A stretch of DNA of 64,000 nt, taken from Baekduia soli. GTDB taxonomy: Bacteria > Actinomycetota > Thermoleophilia > Solirubrobacterales > Solirubrobacteraceae. Positions 26,756 to 36,227 of this stretch are shown in pieces. The notes under the pieces are model-generated. The model did no database searches, was not told the DNA's origin, and saw only the letters and a program-made list of their open reading frames with translations. Position 1 is the first letter of the stretch. Each line of letters opens with the position of its first letter. Both the position numbers and the translations under genes were made by a program. Where the stretch lies: positions 2,604,001 through 2,668,000 of the forward strand of contig NZ_CP042430.1 in NCBI RefSeq assembly GCF_007970665.1. Reading direction: 5' to 3'.

Positions 26756-27463
26756 GTGGAGAACCGGCGCGCGCTGCTGCTGATCGCCGACATCGGCGGC
26801 TACACCGAGTACATGCAGTACCACCGGTCGATGCTCGGGCACGCGGAGGCCGCCACGACGCGCCTGCTCAAGAAGGTCGTCGACGCCGCCCGCGGCTTCG
26901 AGCTCATCGAGATCGAGGGCGACGCCGCGTTCCTCTCGCGCGAGGCCGGCGGGCTGGACGGCGACGCGACCCTCGCGGCCGTCATCGACGCGGCCGTCGC
27001 CATGCACCGCGCCTTCCACGCCGAGCGGCGGCTCGTCGAGCGCAACCTGTGCCCCTGCGAGAGCTGCACGCAGACCGCCGACCTCAAGCTGAAGTTCGTG
27101 GCGCACGTCGGCGAGGTCGCGACCCAGACGATCAGGCGCCGGCGAAAGCTCATCGGCATGGACGTGATCCTCGTCCACCGCCTGCTGAAGAACCCCGTGC
27201 CCGTGCCCGAGTACGTGCTGCTGTCCGAGGACCTGTACCGCGATGGCGCCGTGACGCCGCCCGAGCGGCCGGTCCACGAGATCGCCCACGACCTCGAGGG
27301 CATCGGGCCCGTGCGCGCGTACTTCGTGGAGGTCGACGACCTCGCGGGGCCCCTCGGCCCGATGCCCGAGCCGTCCCTGCTCGAGCGCGTCGGCGGGACG
27401 CTCGGCATGGTCGGGCGCGGCCTGCGGTACATCCCGCGCCGCCGGGGCCTCGCCGCTCACTGA
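26756..27463 (+). CDS. DUF2652 protein (class III cyclase-like fold)
   Basis: 235 residues. The N-terminus LLLIADIGGYTEYMQ and, about 35 residues later, FELIEIEGDAAFL mimic the two metal-binding blocks of class III nucleotidyl cyclases. The middle carries NLCPCESCTQTADLKLKF and the C-terminus is basic (LRYIPRRRGL). This is the DUF2652 family. Whether it makes a cyclic nucleotide is unknown. It converges, with a 7-nt overlap, on an MFS transporter carrying a cyclic-nucleotide-binding domain, which makes signalling plausible. Confidence 0.8.
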   Translation: MENRRALLLIADIGGYTEYMQYHRSMLGHAEAATTRLLKKVVDAARGFELIEIEGDAAFLSREAGGLDGDATLAAVIDAAVAMHRAFHAERRLVERNLCPCESCTQTADLKLKFVAHVGEVATQTIRRRRKLIGMDVILVHRLLKNPVPVPEYVLLSEDLYRDGAVTPPERPVHEIAHDLEGIGPVRAYFVEVDDLAGPLGPMPEPSLLERVGGTLGMVGRGLRYIPRRRGLAAH

Positions 27464-29136
27464 GCCCCGGCCGCCGGCGTGCGCCCGGCGTCCCGCGCCC
27501 GGATCTCGGTGACGACCGCCTGCCCGGCGGCGGCGCTGGCCGGGTAGCCCGTGACCGCCGTGAGGTAGGCCCGGCGCTGCAGGACGCCCACGCGCAGGTG
27601 CGCGTCGGAGCCGGCGCGGACGGTGGCCGTGCGCGGCTCGTCGCACAGCAGGGCGATCTCGCCGAAGCCCTCGCCGCGGCCCAGCGTCGCGACGACCTGC
27701 CCGCCGCGGACCACCTCCGCACGCCCGGACTCGACCACGTAGAAGCGGTCGCCGCGCTCGCCCTGCTCGAACACGGCCTCCCGCGGCGCGAACTCGGCGT
27801 GCGCGAGCCCGGCGCCGAGCTGCTCGATCGTCGCCGCCGGCAGCGCGCCCAGCATGTCGACCTCCCGCAGGATCTCGATGTCGGCGTCGCGCACGCGCAT
27901 CCCGGCGTCCAGCCGCCGCAGCGCGGTCCAGCTCGCGGCGACGGCCAGCGGCGCCAGGACGCCGACGACGGCGAGCGCGGGGCGGACGCCGAGCCCCTCG
28001 ATGACCATGGGCGCGAGCAGGCCCCCGATCGCGACGCCGAGCGTCAGGACGGCCTCGAAGCTCGCGAACATGCGCGCCAGGACGGCCTCGTCGGCCAGCC
28101 GGGCCAGCAGCGTGAAGCCGCCGACGTCGATGAGCGCGTTGCCGACCCCGACCGCGCCGAGCAGCACGATCGCCGCCGCGCGCTCCGGGACGACGCCGAC
28201 GAGGGCCAACGGCGCGCCGAACAGCGCGATGCCGACGCCGAACCACCGGGCCAGCCCGCCCCGCCGGACCAGGCCGAACGCGGCGACCGAGCCCACGACG
28301 CCGCCGCCGCCGACCGCTGCGTTGAGGACGCCGACGCCCGGGTCGCCCGTGTCCAGGAGGTCGATCGCAACCACCACCGTGAAGACCGACAGGCAGCCGC
28401 GCGTGAACGTCTGCACCACGCCGAGCCCGGTGATCAGCGAGAGCCGGCGGTCGCCCGTGATCGTGGCGAAGCCCTGCAGCAGCTCGCGTCCGCCGGCGCT
28501 GTCGGGCTGCGCCCGCGGGGGCGCGTCGTAGGCGAGGGCGGTGGTGGCCAGGCCGGCGACCAGCGACGCGCCGGCGCACGCGGCGAAGACCGCGGCCGGG
28601 CCGCTGGCCGCAAGCAGGACCGCGGCGACCACCGGGCCGCTGAGCGTGGCGAGCGAGTCCAGCATCCCGCGCACCGCGTTGGCGCTCGTCAGCTCCCGGG
28701 GCGACCGGGCCAGCGCGGGCAGCAGCGCCGAGTGGGCCGGCCGGTACATGGTCATGGCGACGGTGGCGACGACGGCCAGGCCGTAGGTCGCGGCCGCCGG
28801 GCCGCCGGAGGCCGTCACAGCCGCGGCGCCTCCCAGCGTCACGGCGCGCACCGCGCCGACGCACGTCAGCACCCGCTCGCGGCGGACCCGGTCGGCCCGG
28901 GTCGCCAGCAGCGGCGCGAGCAGCGCCGCGCTCGCCATCCGCGCGGCCGTGACGGCGCCGACGACACCGACGCCGCCCGCGCGGAACGCCACGACGCCGA
29001 GCGCGACCATGAACGCGCACTCGCCGGACCACATCGCGGCGAACGAGAGCTGCGCGCGGCGCAGCGGTCCGCTGCGCGCCGGGCCCCCGGGCGCGTGCCG
29101 CCGCCCGCGGGACGTCGGAGAGCGACGGGCCGCCAC
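27457..29136 (-). CDS. MFS transporter with C-terminal cyclic-nucleotide-binding domain
   Basis: 559 residues. About 400 N-terminal residues have roughly 11-12 membrane segments and the MFS loop LLATRADRVRRERVL. After a short linker (about 405-420), residues 425-540 form a cNMP-binding domain with FEQGERGDRFYVVESG and the phosphate-binding cassette GFGEIALLCDEPRTATV, where the conserved Glu and Arg are present. The likely role is export or import gated by cAMP/cGMP at the inner membrane. Transported substrate unknown. Confidence 0.88.
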   Translation of the reverse strand: MAARRSPTSRGRRHAPGGPARSGPLRRAQLSFAAMWSGECAFMVALGVVAFRAGGVGVVGAVTAARMASAALLAPLLATRADRVRRERVLTCVGAVRAVTLGGAAAVTASGGPAAATYGLAVVATVAMTMYRPAHSALLPALARSPRELTSANAVRGMLDSLATLSGPVVAAVLLAASGPAAVFAACAGASLVAGLATTALAYDAPPRAQPDSAGGRELLQGFATITGDRRLSLITGLGVVQTFTRGCLSVFTVVVAIDLLDTGDPGVGVLNAAVGGGGVVGSVAAFGLVRRGGLARWFGVGIALFGAPLALVGVVPERAAAIVLLGAVGVGNALIDVGGFTLLARLADEAVLARMFASFEAVLTLGVAIGGLLAPMVIEGLGVRPALAVVGVLAPLAVAASWTALRRLDAGMRVRDADIEILREVDMLGALPAATIEQLGAGLAHAEFAPREAVFEQGERGDRFYVVESGRAEVVRGGQVVATLGRGEGFGEIALLCDEPRTATVRAGSDAHLRVGVLQRRAYLTAVTGYPASAAAGQAVVTEIRARDAGRTPAAGAQ

Positions 29137-29177
29137 GGCGCGACTATCGCAGAGGCCCGCCCGCCGTCCGGGGCACC

Positions 29178-29440
29178 GTGCCCGGCGACATGTTCCTCGA
29201 CGGCGTCACCCGACCCGACGTCACGAGCGTCACCATCGCCACGCCGCGGGACGTGCGGACGTTCATCCCCTCGCGCCGCGCCCACGCCTTCCTCGCGGTC
29301 TACCACGGCACCTTCCCGACCGCGCAGGCCGTCATCACCGCCACGTTCACCGACGGAGCACCCAGCGCCAGGTCATCCCGATCGGCGGCATGGAGCGGCC
29401 GGACATCGGATCCGGCTCACCCCGGCGGCCGGCCCGCGCG
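29178..29440 (+). pseudogene. C-terminal fragment of an unrecognised protein, frameshifted
   Basis: MPGDMFLDGVTRPDVTSV, then DVRTFIPSRRAHAFLAVYHG, continues after a one-base slip near 29360 as TQRQVIPIGGMERPDIG. The joined text is protein-like, but no start region precedes it: the MFS gene begins 40 bp upstream on the other strand. It then enters the opposite-strand DUF4232 gene. I read it as a truncated gene end. Confidence 0.35.
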
Positions 29441-29974
29441 GACGGCGGTGACCGAGAGCTGGGCGTCGGCGCGCGAGGAGCAGGCCGTGCCGGGGCGGCG
29501 CACGAACGCCGCCGCCGTCGCGCCGGGCGGGTAGACCCGCAGCCCCCGCACCCGGCGCGGCCGGCAGTCCGAGGGCGGGAAGTCGGCGGTCCGGGCGATG
29601 CGCAGCGTCGCGATCGCACGGGCGCGACGCGCGAGGACGACGCGCGCCGGCCGCGGGGGCGCGACGCGGCGGGCCGCGGCCCCGACCCGGTGACCGTCGC
29701 CGCCCGCGACGAAGGAGACGCCGGGATGGCCGATCAGCGCGCAGGTCCCCCGGCCACGGTTGGTGAACGCGAGCTCCTGGTAGACCGAGCCGGCCGCGCC
29801 GCCGCCCGGGCTGCGCACGAGGGCGACCGCCAGCTCGGCCGTGCGGCACCGCGGGGCGGGGGCGGGAGCGCGCGCCGCCCGGGCCGCCCGGGCCGCCGGG
29901 CCCTGACCGGCCGTCGCGGGCACCGCGGCCACCAGGGCCGCGACCGCGGGGAGCAGGGCGTGGGGGAGGCGCAT
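29417..29974 (-). CDS. secreted DUF4232 protein
   Basis: 185 residues. A signal peptide is evident (MRLPHALLPAVAALVAAVPATAG). After an Ala/Pro/Arg linker, the mature part is a DUF4232 domain: CRTAELAVALVRSPGGG, YQELAFTNRGRGTCALIGHPGVS and C-terminal YPPGATAAAFVRR. Cysteines in CRTAEL, GTCALIG, SDCRP and GTACSS could form two disulfides, as is usual for the family. ATG 29974 is chosen because it begins the signal peptide. Extracellular role unknown. Confidence 0.8.
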   Translation of the reverse strand: MRLPHALLPAVAALVAAVPATAGQGPAARAARAARAPAPAPRCRTAELAVALVRSPGGGAAGSVYQELAFTNRGRGTCALIGHPGVSFVAGGDGHRVGAAARRVAPPRPARVVLARRARAIATLRIARTADFPPSDCRPRRVRGLRVYPPGATAAAFVRRPGTACSSRADAQLSVTAVRAGRPPG

Positions 29975-30024
29975 GCCGACAGGTTCCCGGATCGCCGCCA
30001 TTCGCCACCCGCGTGTCCCCGGGG

Positions 30025-30030
30025 TAGCCT
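30025..30030 (+). promoter_or_regulatory. -10 box (TAGCCT) of the formamidase gene
   Basis: TAGCCT fits TAnnnT and is immediately followed by the 9-bp tandem repeat that forms the 5' leader of the formamidase mRNA. Confidence 0.35.
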
Positions 30031-30036
30031 CGGGCC

Positions 30037-30072
30037 CGACCGACTCGACCGACCCGACCGACCCGACCGAGG
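30037..30072 (+). repeat. four tandem 9-bp units in the formamidase leader
   Basis: Four consecutive copies of cgaccgacc (first ending t, last ending gg) fill the space between the -10 box and the ATG at 30079. The last copy runs into the ribosome binding site aggag (30070-30074). Confidence 0.75.
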
Positions 30073-30078
30073 AGCCCA

Positions 30079-31413
<1,335 letters not shown>

Positions 31414-31674
31414 TCAGCCGCCGGCGACGGGGAGCACCAGCGCCAGGGTCTCCCCGTCGCGCAGCGCGCGGCCGCGGCCGACGACCTCGCCGTCGACGGC
31501 GACCGCGACCCCGTCCAGCCGGGCCGCCGCGACGCCGAGGTCGGGCGCCAGCACGGCGACGAGGTCGGCCACGGTGGCGCCCGCCCGCAGCGCCACGGTC
31601 CGGCGCCCCGGACCCAGCCGCGGGCCGAGGCGCACCTCGACGGTCACGCCCGCGTCGCTGCCGGCCGGTTGCAT
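31414..31674 (-). CDS. MoaD/ThiS-like ubiquitin-fold protein
   Basis: 86 residues, beginning MQPAGSDAGVTVEVRLG and ending in VLPVAGG, with the C-terminal Gly-Gly needed for adenylation and sulfur transfer in MoaD and ThiS. The middle (GATVADLVAVLAPDLG, then ALRDGETLALV) fits the beta-grasp fold. It could serve molybdopterin synthesis or another sulfur-carrier role; no partner gene is adjacent. It abuts the formamidase stop tail-to-tail. Confidence 0.78.
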   Translation of the reverse strand: MQPAGSDAGVTVEVRLGPRLGPGRRTVALRAGATVADLVAVLAPDLGVAAARLDGVAVAVDGEVVGRGRALRDGETLALVLPVAGG

Positions 31675-31971
31675 CCGGGCATCGTCCGCGGTCGGTCGCC
31701 CACGGTCAACCCCCGGGCCGCGGCGTTGCGATCGGCCTACCACGTCGAGTTCCTCGCGCTGCAGGCGCGCTGAGCGCCCGCGCCCGCTCTCAGGCATCTC
31801 CCACACGATCCCGAGGATGGTCTCGCTGCCGGCCGCGGGGGCGCCGCGCGGTCCGGCGGCTGCCGAGCTCGCCACGGGGCGCTGGAGACCGCGTACCGTT
31901 GAGCCTGCCCGCCGCCCAGCCCGACGACGAGGAGCCGCCCTGACCATCCGTGGACCTGTGCGCCCTCCCGC
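31675..31971. other. intergenic region, no gene seen
   Basis: Holds a TACCGT -10-like box (31894-31899) toward the P450 gene. A short frame ending AYHVEFLALQAR at 31772 could be the tail of a lost gene. No other structure was found. Confidence 0.4.
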
Positions 31972-33288
31972 GTGAGCGGGGTGCGTCAACCCGGGCCGCG
32001 ACCAGGTCGTCGCGGTCCTGCGCCGCCCGCGGGCCCGCGCGCGCCTGCGACCTGGCAGACCCTGGCGTGGATGGCGCGCCCCGGCGCCTACCTGCAGGGC
32101 GCGCACCGGCGATTCGGCGATCCGATGACGATCCGGACGTTCTGGACGCCGGAGCCGATGGTGCTCTTCTCGCACCCCGACGCCGTCCGCGAGGTCTTCC
32201 GGCTGGACCCGGCGATCGCCCCCGCGGGCCAGAGCTGGGAGTTCCTGCGCCCGTTCGCCGGGCCCGACTCGATCCTCCTGCTCGACGGCGAGGCGCACCT
32301 GCGCGAGCGGCGGCTGCTGCAGGCACCCTTCCACGGGGAGCGCATGCGCGCGCTGGCGCCCATGATCGGGGAGCTGGCCCGGGCGGAGCTCGCGACCTGG
32401 GACGGGCGGGTCGTCACGCTGCAGCGCATGCGCGAGCTGGCGCTGGAGATCATCCTGCGCGTGGTCTTCGGCGCGCACGAGGACCACGAGGTCGCGGGGC
32501 TGCGCCACGCGATCGACGCGACCCTGGACGGCGTGCGCTCCCTGCCTCGGATGCTCGCGATGGCCGTGGTGCAGCGCGACCTCGGTCCGCGCAGCCCCTG
32601 GGGGCGCTTCCGGCTGGCGGTGCAGCGCTTCGACGCGCTGCTGCTGGAGACGATCGCCCGCCGCCGCGCGCAGCCCGGCGGCGGGGGCGGCGCCGTCCTC
32701 GACCTCCTGCTCGAGCAGCGCGACGAGCACGGCGCGCCCACGACCGACCGCCACGTGCGCGACCAGCTCGTCGCGCTGCTCATGGGCGGCCACGACACCT
32801 CCTCCGCGACGCTGGCGTGGGCCTTCGAGCGCCTCGCGCGCCACCCGGCGGTGCTCGCGCGGATGCGCGACGGCGACCCCGCCTACCTCGACGCCGTCGT
32901 CAAGGAGGTCCTGCGCGTGCGCCCGGCGCTGACCATCGCGCCGCGGCTGCTGCTGGAGCCCGTCCGGATCGCCGGGCACGACCTGCCCGCCGGCGTGCAG
33001 GTCGCCGCCTGCCTGTGGCTGGCGATGCGCCGCGAGGACCTCTGGGACCGGGCGTCGGCGTTCCGTCCCGAGCGCTGGCTCGAGCAGCCCCAGCAGCCCT
33101 CGTGGATCCCCTACGGCGGCGGCGTGCGCCGGTGCCCCGGCGCACCGTTCGCCGAGATGGAGCTGCGCGAGGTGCTGCGCGCGGCTGCCGGCCTGCGGCT
33201 GCGCCCCGTCCGCCCCCGCGGCGAGCGCGCGCGGCGCAGCCTGCTGGTCATCGTGCCCGAGCGCGGGGGCGAGGTGCTCGTGGGCTGA
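31972..33288 (+). CDS. cytochrome P450
   Basis: 438 residues, soluble bacterial P450. I-helix oxygen-binding motif LLMGGHDTSSATLAW, K-helix KEVLRVRP (ExxR) and heme-ligand region YGGGVRRCPGAPFAEME with Cys388. The Phe seven residues before the Cys in most P450s is Tyr here. It starts at GTG 31972; the first 25 residues are Pro/Arg-rich and may include upstream sequence. No ferredoxin or reductase gene is next to it. The substrate is unknown; overall sequence resembles the CYP110/CYP4-like fatty-acid-type bacterial clan by eye. Confidence 0.88.
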   Translation: MSGVRQPGPRPGRRGPAPPAGPRAPATWQTLAWMARPGAYLQGAHRRFGDPMTIRTFWTPEPMVLFSHPDAVREVFRLDPAIAPAGQSWEFLRPFAGPDSILLLDGEAHLRERRLLQAPFHGERMRALAPMIGELARAELATWDGRVVTLQRMRELALEIILRVVFGAHEDHEVAGLRHAIDATLDGVRSLPRMLAMAVVQRDLGPRSPWGRFRLAVQRFDALLLETIARRRAQPGGGGGAVLDLLLEQRDEHGAPTTDRHVRDQLVALLMGGHDTSSATLAWAFERLARHPAVLARMRDGDPAYLDAVVKEVLRVRPALTIAPRLLLEPVRIAGHDLPAGVQVAACLWLAMRREDLWDRASAFRPERWLEQPQQPSWIPYGGGVRRCPGAPFAEMELREVLRAAAGLRLRPVRPRGERARRSLLVIVPERGGEVLVG

Positions 33289-33333
33289 GGGGCGCCAGGT
33301 CGCCGGTCCGCCGGAGCAGCACGGTGCCGGGGA

Positions 33334-33339
33334 TACGAT
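33334..33339 (+). promoter_or_regulatory. -10 box (TACGAT) of the Ca2+ ATPase transcript
   Basis: TACGAT sits 7 nt before a 12-codon ORF (ATG 33346, MRRSSARDDVGG) that stops at 33384, overlapping the ATPase GTG start by GTGA. The ATPase may thus be translated by coupling to a leaderless mini-ORF. Confidence 0.35.
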
Positions 33340-33380
33340 CGGGCGATGAGGCGATCGAGCGCGCGAGACGACGTCGGCGG

Positions 33381-36227
33381 GTGACCGGCGCCGGCCGCGA
33401 GCCCTGGCGCAGCGACGCGGCCACGGTGCTGGCGCGGCTCGGGACGGACGGGCGGACCGGGCTCGCCGCGGCCGAGGCGAGGGCGCGGCTGGCGCGCGTG
33501 GGACCCAACGAGCTGGCGGCGGCCGCGGTCGTGCCGGCCTGGCGCAGGCTCCTCGGGCAGCTCGCCGACCCGCTGATCCTCCTCCTGCTGCTGGCGATCG
33601 CGGCGTCCCTGGCGGCCTGGGTCGCCGAGGGCTCCGACGGCGTCCCCTACGACGCGGTGGTGATCGCCGTCATCATCGTGCTCAACGGCGTGCTGGGCCA
33701 CGTGCAGCAGGCTCGCGCCGAGCAGGCCGTCGCGGCACTGCGGCGGATGGCCGTCGCGACCGCCTCCGTGGTGCGCGACGGCCGCGAGCAGCGCGTCGAT
33801 GCCCCGCAGGTCGTCCCGGGCGACGTGCTCGTGCTCGCCGAGGGCGACGCCGTCGCGGCCGACGCGCGGCTCCTCGAGGCCGCGTCCCTCATGGTGGCCG
33901 AGGCCGCGCTGACCGGCGAGAGCGAGCCGGTGCTCAAGGACCCGGCGACGATCGGGGCTCAGGCGATGCCCGGTGACCGCACCAACATGGTGTTCAGCGG
34001 CACCGCGGTCGCCCGCGGGCGCGGCCGTGCCGTGGTGACGGCCACCGGCATGGACACCGAGATGGGCGACGTCGCACGACTGCTGGGGCGCACGGAGCAG
34101 GAGCGCACGCCGCTGCAGCGGGAGGTAGCGCAGATCGGTCGCGCACTCGGCGTGGCGGTGGTCGTCATCACGGCCGTGGTGGTGGCGACCATCCTGCTGA
34201 CGGCCGACGTGCGCACGACGACGGACGTCGTCGCGGTGCTGCTGGTCGGCGTGTCCCTGGCGGTCGCCGCGGTTCCCGAGGGGCTGCCGGCGGTGCTGTC
34301 GGTGGTGCTCGCCCTGGGCGTGCAGCGCATGGCGCGACGGCGGGCCATCGTCAAGCGCCTGGCCTCGGTGGAGACGCTGGGATCGGCGTCGGTGGTCTGC
34401 ACCGACAAGACGGGCACGCTGACGCGCAACGAGATGACGATCGAGGTGGTCGTCACCGCGTCGGGTGAGGTCGAGGTGACCGGCAGCGGGTACCGGCCCG
34501 ACGGCGAGCTGCGGGTCGGCGGGCACGCGCTGCGCGACGGACCGCTGCTCGACGAGGTCCGGGCGCTGCTGGGGGCCGGCTGCCTGTCCAACGACGCGGC
34601 GCTGCACGAGCGGGACGGCGACTGGGTCATCCAGGGAGACCCGACCGAGGCGGCGTTCCTCGTCGCCGAGGCCAAGGTCGCCGGGCTGGCCGGGCAGCGC
34701 CGCGCGCGCTTCCGGCGCGTCGGCGAGATCCCGTTCACGTCCGAGCGCAGGCTGATGACCACGCTGCAGGCCGACGGCGAGGACGAAGGCGGGATCGACG
34801 TCGTCACCAAGGGCGCGCCCGACGTGCTCCTGGCCCGCTGCACGCAGGAGCGGGTCGCGGGCCGGGTGCTGCCCCTCGGCGACGCCCGCCGGGCGGAGAT
34901 CCTCGCGACGGTCGACCGGCTGGCCGACCGCGCCCTGCGCACGCTCGCCGTCGCCTACCGGCCGCTTCCGGGCGGCGGCGGCGCGCCGGCCGACGACACG
35001 ATCGAGCGCGAGCTCATCCACCTCGGCCTCGTCGGCATCATCGATCCACCCCGCCCGGAGGCGCGGGCGGCGATCCGCGAGGCCACCGGTGCCGGCATGC
35101 GGGTCGTCATGATCACCGGCGACCACCCGAGGACGGCCGTGCGCATCGCCGCGGACCTCGGCATCGGCGTCCGCGACGCCTCGATGCTCACGGGCCGGGA
35201 CATCGAGCGCCTCGACGACCATGGCCTGCAGGTCGCGATGCGCGGTGTGACCGTGTGCGCGCGCGTGACGCCCGAGCACAAGCTGCGCATCATCGGCGCG
35301 CTGCGCGCCGACGGGGAGATCGTCGCGATGACGGGGGACGGCGTCAACGACGCACCGGCGCTGCGGTCCGCCGACATCGGGGTGGCGATGGGCGTCGCCG
35401 GCACCGACGTCGCCAAGCAGGCGGCCGACATGATCCTCGCCGACGACGACTTCGCCACGATCGTCGCCGCCGTGCGCGAGGGGCGGGGGATCTTCTCCAA
35501 CATCCGCAGGTTCCTGCGGTTCCTGCTGTCCTCCAACATCGGCGAGGTGCTCACGATGTTCCTCGGCGCGGTCCTGGCCGGCGGGCTGGGGCTCGAGGAC
35601 ACCGGCGAGGCCGTCGCGGTGCCGCTGCTGGCCGCGCAGATCCTGTGGATCAACCTGCTCACCGACACCGCGCCGGCGCTGGCGATCGGCGTCGACCCGC
35701 CGCCCGACGACGTCATGTCCAGGCGCCCCCGCCGGATGGCCGACCGCGTCATCGACCCGGCCATGTGGGTGGGCATCGCGTGGGTCGGCCTGGTGATGGC
35801 GGTCGTGACGCTCGTCGCGCTGGACCTGGGGCTCCGCGGTGGGTTCCTCGGCGGCACGGGCGACATCGAGCAGGGCCGCACCATGGCCTTCACCACGCTC
35901 GTGCTGGCGCAGCTGTTCAACTGCTTCAACGCGCGCTCGGATCGCGTCAGCGCCCTGCACCACCTCTTCACCAACCGGCTGCTGTGGGGCGCCGTCGCGC
36001 TGTCGGCCTCGCTGCAGGTCGCGGTGGTGCAGCTGCCGTTCCTCAACCGGGCGTTCGACACGACCCCGCTCGGCGGCCGCGACTGGCTGGTGTGCATCGG
36101 CCTGGCCAGCGTGGTGCTCTGGGCCGACGAGCTCAAGAAGCTGCTCGAGCGCGGGCTGCGCTCGCGGCGCGCCGCGCGAAGCGCGCGGCGTCGAACGGCG
36201 CGAGCACCTCGGGCCGGCGGCCCGTGA
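33381..36227 (+). CDS. P-type cation ATPase, Ca2+-type (PII)
   Basis: 948 residues. Cation-ATPase N domain 1-75, TGES actuator motif, membrane Ca-site segment AAVPEGLPAVLSVVLALG, phosphorylation site CTDKTGTLTRNEM with Asp342, KGAPDVLLARC in the nucleotide domain, TGDHPRTAVRIA and the hinge MTGDGVNDAPALRSADIGVAMG. Membrane segments M5-M10 include QILWINLLTDTAPALAIGVD. It pumps Ca2+, or possibly Mn2+ or Na+, out of the cell. The last 25 residues are Arg/Ala-rich and overlap the convergent oxidase by 95 nt. GTG start overlaps a mini-ORF. Confidence 0.92.
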   Translation: MTGAGREPWRSDAATVLARLGTDGRTGLAAAEARARLARVGPNELAAAAVVPAWRRLLGQLADPLILLLLLAIAASLAAWVAEGSDGVPYDAVVIAVIIVLNGVLGHVQQARAEQAVAALRRMAVATASVVRDGREQRVDAPQVVPGDVLVLAEGDAVAADARLLEAASLMVAEAALTGESEPVLKDPATIGAQAMPGDRTNMVFSGTAVARGRGRAVVTATGMDTEMGDVARLLGRTEQERTPLQREVAQIGRALGVAVVVITAVVVATILLTADVRTTTDVVAVLLVGVSLAVAAVPEGLPAVLSVVLALGVQRMARRRAIVKRLASVETLGSASVVCTDKTGTLTRNEMTIEVVVTASGEVEVTGSGYRPDGELRVGGHALRDGPLLDEVRALLGAGCLSNDAALHERDGDWVIQGDPTEAAFLVAEAKVAGLAGQRRARFRRVGEIPFTSERRLMTTLQADGEDEGGIDVVTKGAPDVLLARCTQERVAGRVLPLGDARRAEILATVDRLADRALRTLAVAYRPLPGGGGAPADDTIERELIHLGLVGIIDPPRPEARAAIREATGAGMRVVMITGDHPRTAVRIAADLGIGVRDASMLTGRDIERLDDHGLQVAMRGVTVCARVTPEHKLRIIGALRADGEIVAMTGDGVNDAPALRSADIGVAMGVAGTDVAKQAADMILADDDFATIVAAVREGRGIFSNIRRFLRFLLSSNIGEVLTMFLGAVLAGGLGLEDTGEAVAVPLLAAQILWINLLTDTAPALAIGVDPPPDDVMSRRPRRMADRVIDPAMWVGIAWVGLVMAVVTLVALDLGLRGGFLGGTGDIEQGRTMAFTTLVLAQLFNCFNARSDRVSALHHLFTNRLLWGAVALSASLQVAVVQLPFLNRAFDTTPLGGRDWLVCIGLASVVLWADELKKLLERGLRSRRAARSARRRTARAPRAGGP

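Noticed and set aside
22016-29451. Very long open frames on both strands (over 1,500 and 2,400 codons)
   Set aside because: They are Arg/Ala/Gly-rich shadows of real genes, as expected at such GC content; no domains or motifs, and the real genes in other frames explain the region.
33346-33384. Twelve-codon ORF before the Ca2+ ATPase as an annotated gene
   Set aside because: Too short to support as a gene; mentioned only as possible translational coupling.
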